Part shown: positions 1 to 8,000 of the stretch, piece by piece
How positions within the stretch are numbered: position 1 is the stretch's first letter
Layout: each line of letters opens with the position of its first letter
Assembly (NCBI GenBank): GCA_964534335.1
Contig: CAZHPS010000176.1
Span: 1-12,413, forward strand
Direction: 5' to 3'
Length of the DNA stretch: 12,413 bases
From: JAABRU01 sp964534335
GTDB taxonomy: Bacteria; Desulfobacterota; Desulfobacteria; Desulfobacterales; Desulfococcaceae
Translations under genes and position numbers: made by a program
Notes under the pieces: model-generated
What the model saw: the letters and a program-made list of their open reading frames with translations, nothing else
Databases searched by the model: none
What the model was told of the DNA's origin: nothing

Positions 1-471
1 AAAAACCGTGTCACCGGATGCTGCAGTCATAAAAATATAATTGTATCCGGTGATGCAACGCTTTTTTGCATGAGCATACAGTTTATGTATAAATTCCATA
101 TGTTTGCCGAATTTTTCAGATTTTGTGTCATCAATAATAATGCGGATCCTCCGGCGGATTTTTTCAGTTTCACCGGAAATATCGGATTCTCCGGGCAGTG
201 TGACAAAAACAGGAATGCCCGTCAGGTGAAGCAGTCTTTCAGAAGATTCCGGATGCCGGTTCAGAATAATATAAAGTTTTTTCAGTTCTGATCCGTGCCC
301 CAGAGCCAAATCCGCGGGTGATTCCCCTTCCATAAAAGGAAGCATGATGAAAACCCGAATCCGTTCGTATGAAAGAGGATCTTTGTGATAAGGAAAACAT
401 GCTGATATTAAAAGTTTTATCAGTGAAACTCCGGTCAGACGGTTTATAAACTGACAGACTTTTTTTTTCAT
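1..471 (-). CDS. Probable DDE-type transposase, 5' part (gene runs off the left edge)
   Basis: The minus strand is open from an ATG at 471 down to base 1, giving 157 residues without a stop, so the gene continues outside the window. The start is supported by GGAG (plus-strand CTCC at 480-483) eight bases upstream; an in-frame ATG 18 bases further up has a poorer context. The protein begins MKKKVCQFINRL. Near its end it has IIIDDTKSEKFGKHMEF followed by LYAHAKK and ITGYNYIF. This resembles the first catalytic aspartate region of IS4/IS701-like DDE transposases (a DDT followed by Lys, Gly-Lys, a His and a G-Y stretch). Only the first acidic residue of the triad would lie in this piece, so activity cannot be judged. 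The family call comes from memory of the motif, not a search. I could not find the insertion sequence's terminal inverted repeat between 484 and 800. Confidence 0.6.
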   Translation of the reverse strand, partial: MKKKVCQFINRLTGVSLIKLLISACFPYHKDPLSYERIRVFIMLPFMEGESPADLALGHGSELKKLYIILNRHPESSERLLHLTGIPVFVTLPGESDISGETEKIRRRIRIIIDDTKSEKFGKHMEFIHKLYAHAKKRCITGYNYIFMTAASGDTVF

Positions 472-579
472 TCTGACAACTCCGATCATTTGATGAATTC
501 AGCAGTGGCAAAAATATGCCAGTGAAGTGTCAGAATAACATATAACAAAAAATAAATCAGTCAAAATAAACAACCTGCA

Positions 580-608
580 TATTATTTCAGCATACAGAAC
601 AATATAAT
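580..608 (+). promoter_or_regulatory. Possible promoter of the helicase gene
   Basis: A perfect -10 hexamer, TATAAT, lies at 603-608. The -35 region is weak: TTATTT at 582-587 has a 15-base spacer. If used, the transcript would carry an untranslated leader of about 190 bases that includes the 683-703 hairpin. In such AT-rich DNA, chance hexamers are common. Confidence 0.3.
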
Positions 609-655
609 GATTTGATATTTAAAGAACATATGATTAATGTAAAGAAACTTTAGTT

Positions 656-732
656 AAAATAAATATACCTGATCAGTTCACGGCACAAGCTGGAAGCTTA
701 TGCTATTTTTGCGGTATATTCTTTTCTGGAAA
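656..732 (+). repeat. Leader repeat, copy 1 (upstream of the helicase gene)
   Basis: This segment matches 4913-4996 upstream of the methyltransferase gene in collinear blocks: AAAATAAATAT, then CAGTTCAC, then a hairpin (19 of 21 bases the same), then TTTTCTGGAAA, with small gaps between blocks. Both copies end shortly before a Shine-Dalgarno site of a large defence gene. This suggests either a duplicated regulatory leader or a dispersed repeat that landed twice in the same locus. Confidence 0.7.
683..703. repeat. Hairpin repeat, copy 1
   Basis: Arms GCACAAGCT and AGCTTATGC flank the loop GGA. Eight of nine pairs match, with one C-A mismatch. It belongs to the same family as 4947-4967 and 11812-11832 and carries no U-tract, so it is unlikely to be an intrinsic terminator. 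Confidence 0.75.
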
Positions 733-790
733 CAGCCTTATGCGATTTCTGAAATGAAAATACCGGTTCAGTCAAACGATTCCCGCAAAT

Positions 791-797
791 TAAGGAG
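791..797 (+). promoter_or_regulatory. Shine-Dalgarno site that fixes the helicase start
   Basis: TAAGGAG ends five bases before ATG 803. A GTG at 797 is in frame two codons upstream but overlaps this site, so ATG 803 is the better start. Confidence 0.75.
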
Positions 798-802
798 TGG
801 AA

Positions 803-3800
803 ATGATATTAGACAATGAAAACAAAAATATGAAAGTTCATGAATGGATTTCCGGATACACTGAAAAGGGAAAACTGGATATTGTGACAGGCTATTTCAC
901 CATTGCCGCGCTTGCCTTTTTATCTGCGCAGGTAAATTCCAAAATTTCGCAATTCCGGTTCATACTTGGCGATATTGTAAATATTGATCCGGAAGATAAC
1001 CGGCCTCTTGATTTGTTAAATGAAAATATAAGCATTGAGGCTGCTTTAAAACTGAAGGGGCTTTCACAGGAGGCTGTCTGTTTCCTGAAACAGGACAAAG
1101 TTGCAGCCAAAACGCTGGAACCCAATTTCTGCCATGCCAAAGTTTACCTGTTTTCACCGGAAAAAGAGGATTACAGAAACAAATATTTCATATCAGGAAG
1201 TTCAAACCTTACAGAAGCAGGGTTTGGTCTGAAAAAAACAGGCAATGTGGAACTGAATATTGCTGAAACCGGGAACAACAGTCAGTATAAGGAACTGGTG
1301 AACTGGTTTGAAAATTTATGGAAAAAACCCCAGGCACATAAAGACAAAACCATTGTTTTCAAAGACGGATCAAAAGAAAAAACTGATTTTAAACAATATC
1401 TGATCCGTGAGATCGAAAAGATATTCATTCAGTATACTCCAAAAGACATTTATTACAAAATTCTCTTTGAGATGTTCGGAGAACGGATGATTGAGGAACA
1501 CAATGACCCGGAATTCAACCGGCAGATTGGCAGATTGGAAAATTCAGTCATTTACAATCTGCTTTACGGATTTCAGAAAAAAGGCGTCCTGAGTCTTATA
1601 AAAATGCTTCAGAAATACAACGGCGCGATACTGGCTGATGCTGTGGGGCTGGGCAAAACATGGACAGCTCTGGCAGTGATTAAATTTTTCCAGTTGCAGG
1701 GACGTGAAACCCTTGTGCTGTGTCCCAAAAAACTGGAAGCAAACTGGAACAGTTACAGAAAACATCAGGAATCCCGGTTTGAAAAAGATCAGTTTGATTA
1801 TTTTATCCGCTTTCACACAGATATGATTGATGACAGACTGGAAAGATACAGTGACCGGGCAGACAAATATTTCAGCAATGACAAACCCAAACTGATTGTT
1901 ATTGATGAAAGTCATAATCTCAGAAATGACAAATCAAAGAGGTATAATCTGCTGATGAACAGTATTCTCAAAAAAAATGGGGATATTAAAGTTCTGCTTT
2001 TATCTGCAACACCCATCAACAATTCCCTCAATGATATTCGGAATCAGTTCAAACTGATGGTGCAGGGGGATGTGCAGGCCTATGATGAAAAACTGGGCGT
2101 CAGAAATATAGATTATGCCTTCAGGACAGCACAGAGAGAGTTTAACCGATGGAGGGAAAGTGAGCAGCCTTCCATCAGTGAATTTATCAAAAAACTGCCG
2201 GGCAGTTTTTTTGTCCTGACAGATTCACTGACAGTGGCAAGAACCCGGAAAATGGTTGAAGGCCCTCACACGGCTTTGACATTTCCGCTGAAAGCAAAAC
2301 CGGAAAATCTTTTTGTCACCCCCAGGCAAATGGGAAATTATGATTCCTTTGAAGAGCTTTTCGACCATTTTCCGCCTAAGCTGTCCGCATATCAGCCCAG
2401 TTGTTATGCAGAAAACGGCCATGACAGCAAAAATATTCTGCATGATGAACGTCAGCGGGATTTGTTTCTGGTGAAAATGCTTTATATCCTTCTGGTAAAA
2501 CGCCTTGAATCTTCCTGGTTTTCATTTTATTCCACAGTGACCCGGATAAGGGCGCATCATCAGAACGCGCTGGATAAAATCAAAATATATCAGAAAAATC
2601 TTTCAGACGCGGCTGCCGGGCATGATGCGGCAGATCTGTTTGAAGATGATGAGCCTGAAATGGACAGATTCAGTCTTGGCAAAAAAAGAAAGGTCAGTCT
2701 GGCTGATATTGACAAAAGCGGAAATTTGGAAAGATTCAAAGCAGATCTGAAAAAAGACCTTGATGCACTGGATAATCTTTTTGTCAATATGCAGAAGTTT
2801 GAAACCCGGTTGCAGCAGGAACGCAAAATTTCCGATAATCAGAAAAGTGCTGATGACAAACTGCAATGCCTGATTTCAAAAATAAATGAAAAGCGCAGCA
2901 GATGCGAAAATCATCACAATGACAAAGTGATTGTTTTTACGGCCTATTATGATACTGCTGACTATCTGTTTGAACAACTGAAAAGCCGGGGATTTGACAA
3001 AATCGCAATGGTATCCGGAACAGGTTCAAAAACAGATGACAGCACAGAGACCATCAAAAATTTTGAACCTGTTCTTGAACGCTTTGCGCCTTATACCAAG
3101 CTCTTCTGTGAAAAAGAATGGGATTTTGAAACTGCGGAAAAAGATCGGAATGCGTTTGATGAATGGATGAAATGGATTGGGAAAAATCATCCAAAGGTGC
3201 ATGAAAAACTGGCAAAACCCATAGATATTCTCATTGCCACAGATGTCCTGAGCGAAGGCCAGAATCTGCAGGATGCAGATATGGTGATCAATTATGATAT
3301 TCACTGGAATCCGGTCAGGATTATTCAGCGCATGGGGCGTATTGACCGGCTGGGCAGTCCCAATGAAAAAATATTCGGCATCAATTTCTGGCCTTCCAAC
3401 AATATCAATACCTATCTGAATCTGCAGGGCAGAATTGAACAGCGCATGGCAGCCATGAAACTGGGCGGAACCGAGGTTGATCCCCAGTTTTCCGAAACTT
3501 TTGCGGAAATGATTTATGACGAATCTCTGGATCGGAAAATGAATGACCGCATGATGCGTCTTATGGAAACCGGCTGGGAGGATATTGAAGGGACAGACAA
3601 AGGGCTTGGATTTGATGATCTTTCACTGGAGCGTTACCGTCAGGATCTGCTGGAAGAATTCAGCAAAGACAGAAACCGGTATGCCCAAATGCCCAAAGCA
3701 GTTTATACCGGCTTTCATGCGGATAAAAAAATCTGCACGAAAACCGGTATTATCGCGCTGCTGGCGTATCCGTCCAGACCATCCGGACAGCCGGACTGCA

Positions 3801-4183
3801 AATATCAGATTTTTGATCTGATTTACATTGATATGCAGGGAAAGTCTGTACTGCCCAATCAAAAAGAAATTCTTGATGCACTGCGTGTGCATAAACAGAA
3901 AAACAGGTTTGTGCCGGATGCTGTTGACAGGGGCGAAAAAGATGCTGTCTGCCAACTGGTGGATGCTGTTCAGGGATGGCTTAAAGATCAGGCTTCAGAG
4001 ATCGAACAGCAGCCTGATGGAACTGAAAAAAAGATGATGGGCAAAGAAGCTGCGGATATATTGACAAAACTGAAAAAAGGCGATAAAAGCAGTTTAATCA
4101 GGTTAAAACAAAACACCAAAACCGGTGAAAAATATCATCTGAACAATTTTGATCTGATTGCATGGTTTCTGGTGACAGCATAA
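803..4183 (+). CDS. PLD nuclease-SNF2 helicase fusion, probable restriction/defence protein
   Basis: The 1126-residue protein should be a cytoplasmic ATP-driven DNA translocase with a fused nuclease. Residues 1 to about 190 form a phospholipase-D-like domain with one HxK motif (H111-A-K113) followed by GSSN at 132-135; only one such motif is visible, so a two-fold site would need dimerisation, as in PLD-type restriction nucleases such as BfiI. The SNF2 motor follows: GLGKT at 282-286 (motif I), DESH at 368-371 (motif II), SATP at 401-404 (motif III), ATDVLSEGQNLQ at 812-823 (motif V) and QRMGRIDR at 842-849 (motif VI, arginine finger). All key motor residues are present. An acidic, probably flexible stretch lies around residue 615-625. 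It is the first gene of the locus, with the MazF pair and methyltransferase downstream in the same direction. DISARM DrmD is also a SNF2 helicase, but this PLD fusion and the gene neighbours differ. The domain call is firm; the defence role is inferred from context. Confidence 0.9.
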   Translation: MILDNENKNMKVHEWISGYTEKGKLDIVTGYFTIAALAFLSAQVNSKISQFRFILGDIVNIDPEDNRPLDLLNENISIEAALKLKGLSQEAVCFLKQDKVAAKTLEPNFCHAKVYLFSPEKEDYRNKYFISGSSNLTEAGFGLKKTGNVELNIAETGNNSQYKELVNWFENLWKKPQAHKDKTIVFKDGSKEKTDFKQYLIREIEKIFIQYTPKDIYYKILFEMFGERMIEEHNDPEFNRQIGRLENSVIYNLLYGFQKKGVLSLIKMLQKYNGAILADAVGLGKTWTALAVIKFFQLQGRETLVLCPKKLEANWNSYRKHQESRFEKDQFDYFIRFHTDMIDDRLERYSDRADKYFSNDKPKLIVIDESHNLRNDKSKRYNLLMNSILKKNGDIKVLLLSATPINNSLNDIRNQFKLMVQGDVQAYDEKLGVRNIDYAFRTAQREFNRWRESEQPSISEFIKKLPGSFFVLTDSLTVARTRKMVEGPHTALTFPLKAKPENLFVTPRQMGNYDSFEELFDHFPPKLSAYQPSCYAENGHDSKNILHDERQRDLFLVKMLYILLVKRLESSWFSFYSTVTRIRAHHQNALDKIKIYQKNLSDAAAGHDAADLFEDDEPEMDRFSLGKKRKVSLADIDKSGNLERFKADLKKDLDALDNLFVNMQKFETRLQQERKISDNQKSADDKLQCLISKINEKRSRCENHHNDKVIVFTAYYDTADYLFEQLKSRGFDKIAMVSGTGSKTDDSTETIKNFEPVLERFAPYTKLFCEKEWDFETAEKDRNAFDEWMKWIGKNHPKVHEKLAKPIDILIATDVLSEGQNLQDADMVINYDIHWNPVRIIQRMGRIDRLGSPNEKIFGINFWPSNNINTYLNLQGRIEQRMAAMKLGGTEVDPQFSETFAEMIYDESLDRKMNDRMMRLMETGWEDIEGTDKGLGFDDLSLERYRQDLLEEFSKDRNRYAQMPKAVYTGFHADKKICTKTGIIALLAYPSRPSGQPDCKYQIFDLIYIDMQGKSVLPNQKEILDALRVHKQKNRFVPDAVDRGEKDAVCQLVDAVQGWLKDQASEIEQQPDGTEKKMMGKEAADILTKLKKGDKSSLIRLKQNTKTGEKYHLNNFDLIAWFLVTA

Positions 4184-4187
4184 CAAT

Positions 4188-4218
4188 TTGCTGTTTACAT
4201 GTCTGACTGTGTTATGCT
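4188..4218 (+). promoter_or_regulatory. Possible promoter of the antitoxin-toxin pair
   Basis: An extended -10 element, TG-T-TATGCT, ends at 4218, with TTGCTG at 4188-4193 as a possible -35 at a 19-base spacing. It sits in the 57-base gap after the helicase stop. A private promoter is usual for toxin-antitoxin pairs, but the hexamers are imperfect. The hexanucleotide palindrome ACATGT at 4198-4203 lies inside and could be part of an operator. Confidence 0.35.
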
Positions 4219-4240
4219 CTTTTGAAAGGAGAATAATTGT

Positions 4241-4480
4241 ATGCAGGAAATAAGCATGTTAAGCGAGATTATAAGGCTTCCGATTGAAGACCGTATTGCA
4301 TTGATTGAGTCTGTTCTGGCATCTGTCCGGAAAGACCTGATCCCTGAAAAACCATCTCATGATAACTCCAGACAGCAAATGGCGACAGCGGCTGAAATCT
4401 TATGCAGAGATTATCTTGAAAACAGGGAACTGACAGCGTTCACTGCTTTGGACAGCGAGGATTTCCATGAACAGAGGTGA
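4241..4480 (+). CDS. MazE-like antitoxin of a MazEF-type pair
   Basis: This 79-residue acidic protein should bind and neutralise the MazF toxin encoded immediately downstream, and repress the pair's promoter. AAAGGAG at 4225-4231 lies nine bases before the ATG. The N-terminal half (LPIEDRIALIESVLASVRKD) resembles the helical start of small addiction-module antitoxins. The C-terminal tail, ending TALDSEDFHEQR, is the short acidic segment that typically lies along the toxin in this kind of pair. The last 14 bases overlap the toxin gene, so translation is probably coupled. I recognise it mainly through its partner; it is not a close match to E. coli MazE, and the DNA-binding fold cannot be assigned by eye. 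Confidence 0.75.
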   Translation: MQEISMLSEIIRLPIEDRIALIESVLASVRKDLIPEKPSHDNSRQQMATAAEILCRDYLENRELTAFTALDSEDFHEQR

Positions 4481-4814
4481 AATATGGCTTATTAATCTTG
4501 ATCCGGCCATCGGCTCAGAAATCAGAAAAACAAGACCTGCTGTAATTGTCAATGATGACGCAATAGGAATATTGCCTCTGAAAGTGATTGTACCGGTTAC
4601 AGAATGGGATGACCGTTATGCAGTGGCTGTCTGGCTTGTAAAAATTGAATCGGACAGAATCAGCGGATTGGAAAAAACATCTGCGGCAGATGCATTTCAG
4701 GTGAGATCTGTATCCCATAAAAGATTTGTTAAACGGATCGGGAAGGTTTCTGAAGACACAATGCAGAGAATCGTCAACGCACTGGCTGCTGTTTTTGGAA
4801 TACATGTATCGTAA
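4467..4814 (+). CDS. mazF: MazF/PemK-family endoribonuclease toxin
   Basis: The 115-residue protein has the usual length and motifs of the MazF/PemK family, which cleaves mRNA at short single-stranded sequences and stops growth. The N-terminus reads RGEIWLINLDPAIGSEIRKTRP (residues 3-12 then 13-24), the family hallmark. R23 in KTRP and T45 in VPVT occupy the positions of the catalytic Arg and Thr of Gram-positive MazF. The conserved block LEKTSAADAFQVRSVS follows near residues 69-84. The start ATG overlaps the antitoxin by 14 bases and has AGGATTT-like purines inside the antitoxin gene upstream. It appears intact. Its place between the helicase and methyltransferase genes suggests a role in keeping the locus in the genome, or as a back-up growth-arrest arm; either is inference. 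Confidence 0.9.
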   Translation: MNRGEIWLINLDPAIGSEIRKTRPAVIVNDDAIGILPLKVIVPVTEWDDRYAVAVWLVKIESDRISGLEKTSAADAFQVRSVSHKRFVKRIGKVSEDTMQRIVNALAAVFGIHVS

Positions 4815-4912
4815 TATGTAAATGCCGTTATAAAAAATAAGAAAGGATAATAATTTCTTACCGGCAATCCTTGCAGTTATAAAAAACTATAAAAAGATTA
4901 AGGTGATTTCTG

Positions 4913-4996
4913 AAAATAAATATCCATTTCAGTTCACAGACACAGGGCAAAAGCTGGAAGCTTTTGCTGCTTTGATGGGATATTTTTTTCTGGAAA
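4913..4996 (+). repeat. Leader repeat, copy 2 (upstream of the methyltransferase gene)
   Basis: Collinear with 656-732 upstream of the helicase gene: AAAATAAATAT, CAGTTCAC, the hairpin, and TTTTCTGGAAA are shared. It lies in the 215-base gap between mazF and the methyltransferase gene. The rest of that gap is AT-rich; I see no confident promoter or terminator in it. Confidence 0.7.
4947..4967. repeat. Hairpin repeat, copy 2
   Basis: Arms GCAAAAGCT and AGCTTTTGC pair perfectly over nine bases around the loop GGA. It lies 62 bases before the methyltransferase start codon. The same loop and stem recur at 683-703 and, with a compensated base pair, at 11812-11832. Confidence 0.85.
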
Positions 4997-5029
4997 TTAC
5001 CTAAAAAATTAAAGGAGATTGTCAATAAA

Positions 5030-8000
5030 ATGGATATAAGCAGATTCAGCAGGATGGATTTTCTGTCCGCGTTAAAGGCATTGTTTGCAGATCTTCAGGT
5101 TCCGGTCAATTATCTGACTGATGAGCCGACTTCCGCGAGAAATATTTTAAAGGACACATGGAAAGACAATGCCGCGTTTGGCCTGATAAAAGATGTGTAT
5201 TTTCTGGGAATGGTGGATGATGCGGCCTTTGCCGGAAACAAAAGCCCTGATGCTTCCCAAATTCAGTCAGATTATGACGGTGTCCTGATTTTCGGCATTA
5301 CCCTGCATGAAAGGGAAAACAGCAGACTTCCGACCCGTTCCCAGCTTGCGGAAATCACCCGTGCCTTTAACCGGGAATATTATTACACTCCGGTGACTGC
5401 AGTGTTTCACTACAGCGGACATCTGGCCTTTGCCAGTGCCGAGCGTCTGAAATACAGACAGGAATGGCGGGAAGGCGAAAAAGCAGGCCGGGTTTCGCTG
5501 CTGCGGGATATTGACATAACAAATCCCCATGCAGGCCATGTCCGCATTCTCCATGATCTGAAAATCCCTGATTCCGGCAAAAACAAAGTGGATTCCTTTG
5601 CAAAACTTTACGCGTTTTGGCAGGATGTGTTCAGTGTCAGCATTCTCAGCAAAAAATTCTATCAGGAGCTTTCCAACTGGTATTTCTGGGCTGTCAGGGA
5701 AGCGCGTTTTCCCTCGGAACCTGCTGCTTCAGTCAGGCAGGAACACAATGCCATGAATATCATCCGGCTGCTGACAAGATTTCTTTTTGTCTGGTTTGTA
5801 AAGGAAAAACATCTTATCCCGGAAGAGCTTTTTGATGCTGATTATCTGGATCAGGAAATTGTGAAAAAGATAAGTCCTGACAAAGCAGATACAGACAGTG
5901 TTTATTACAGAGCCATTGTGCAGAATCTGTTTTTTGCCTCTCTGAACTGCCCCATTGAACCCTGTGAGGACGGTGACACGCGCAGACGGGGATTCCGTTC
6001 AAGGGATCATTTCGGCCAGCACAGGGATGCCAATTATCTCATGCGCTACCGGGATCTGTTCAGAAATCCTGAAAAATTTGTTGAACTGATCAACAGCATG
6101 GTTCCGTTTCTCAACGGCGGTCTGTTTGAATGTCTGGACAACAAAACTGACAATATTTATATTGACGGATTTTCAGACAATCTGGTGAAACCCCATCAGC
6201 TCATTGTGCCGGATTTTCTGTTTTTCGGTTCTGAGCAGGAAACTGATCTGAGCGGTGTCACAGGCATAAAAACCAAAGCCTTTGAAAATGCCAAAGTCAG
6301 GGGACTGGTTCCCCTTCTTGCATCCTACAAATTCACCCTTGCGGAAAACACTCCCATTGAAGAGGATGTGGCCCTTGATCCGGAACTGCTGGGAAAGGTG
6401 TTTGAAAACCTGCTGGCAGCATACAATCCTGAAACCAAAACCACAGCACGCAAACAGACCGGATCATTTTACACGCCCAGAGAGATTGTCAGTTACATGG
6501 TGGATGAAAGCCTGATTGCGTATCTGAAAAACAGCCTGCAAAGTACCGAAAGCAATGGGCAAAGCAAAGATGCTTTGGATACAATGCTTCATGAACTGCT
6601 TTCTTATGATCCGGCAAATCCTTTTGCGGAAAACAGGGAACTGGAGGAGCAGATGATTGATGCTTTGGACAACTGCAGAATTTTTGATCCTGCCTGCGGT
6701 TCCGGTGCGTTTCCCATGGGAATTTTGCAGAAAATGGTGCATATTCTGCAAAAACTTGATCCGGATAATGAATACTGGAAAAAACTGCAGAAAGAAAAGG
6801 CGGAAAAGGAAACCAAAGGCGTTTTTTCCATTGCGGACAAAAAAGCGAGAGAGCAGAAACTGATTGAAATCAATGAGGCTTTTGATGAAAAAATCAATGC
6901 GCCGGATTATGCCAGAAAACTGTTTCTCACGGAAAACTGCATTTTTGGCGTGGATATTCAGCCCATTGCAGTGCAGATTTCCAAACTGCGGTTTTTTATT
7001 TCTCTGGTGGTGGATCAGAAAGTGGACAAAAGCAAACCCAACTTCGGCATACTGGCTCTGCCCAATCTGGAAACCAGATTTGCTGCGGCCAATACGCTCA
7101 TTGGCATTGAAAAACCCAAAGATCAGATAAATATTTTTGACAATCGGGAAATTAAGGCACTGGAAGAGGAACTGAAGGATGCAAGGCATCGCCTGTTTTC
7201 AGCAAAATCTCCGGCAGCCAAAAGAAGGCTGAGGGATAAGGATAAGCAGATACGGGAAAAAATCGGGAATCTGCTGGAAAAGCATGGGTGGGGAAATGAA
7301 ACAGCACAGCAGCTTGCCAAATGGGATCCCTATAATCAGAATATATCTTCAATTTTTTTTGATCCGGAGTGGATGTTTGGCATCAGGGACGGGTTTGATA
7401 TTGTGATTGGAAATCCGCCGTATGTAAGTACAAGAACAAAAGACTTTGATCGTACTTTACTGCCTTTATATAAAGAAATTTTCAAATTGGCTGTAGGTCA
7501 ATTTGATCTCTACAACCTGTTTTTTGAGAAATCAGAGCAATGTCTGAATGGAATTGGAACGCTTTCTTTTATTGTTCCCAAAAGACTGTTATCAAATGAA
7601 AATTTTAAATCATTAAGGGAATTGTTAATAAACAAACTGCCTATTCATAAATATTTGGATGCGGAAATGCCATTTGAATCTGCCGTTGTAGAGGCAAATG
7701 TTGTTATTTGTCAAAGAGCAAAAACGAAAACAGTTAAAGTGTTTTCACGTTCTGATAAAGAATTCATTTTTGATAAATCAATAGATTATGATTCAATAAA
7801 AAAATTTCCGTTTAGAATATTTCCTTTTGCAAATAGTCAACGTGACATTCAAATATTAGAGGAAATAAACTCGGTTGCAGACAGATCATTTGGGGATTAT
7901 TTAATTATTACAAGAGGATTTGAATGTGGTTTTAATCATCCCAGTATTTCTTTTAATGGTGAAGATTTCATTGTCAGAGGCGAAAACATTAAACAATATA

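Larger units (their letters stand above)
472..802. other. Non-coding leader between transposase and helicase genes
   Basis: This stretch of 331 bases is strongly AT-rich and holds no convincing gene. It contains the divergent 5' regions of the transposase and the helicase gene, a possible promoter near 603-608, the leader segment shared with the methyltransferase gene (656-732) with its hairpin (683-703), and the helicase Shine-Dalgarno site at 791-797. Confidence 0.7.

Noticed and set aside
70..511. Short ORFs at 70-291 (plus) and 239-511 (minus)
   Set aside because: Both overlap the better-supported minus-strand transposase frame (471 to the edge), which has a ribosome site and a family motif.
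797..802. GTG at 797 as helicase start
   Set aside because: It overlaps the Shine-Dalgarno sequence itself; ATG 803 has proper spacing.
6464..7189. 241-codon ORF on the minus strand inside the methyltransferase gene
   Set aside because: It lies opposite conserved methylase motifs (including DPACGSG), has a Phe/Ile-rich composition typical of antisense shadow frames and no recognisable domain.
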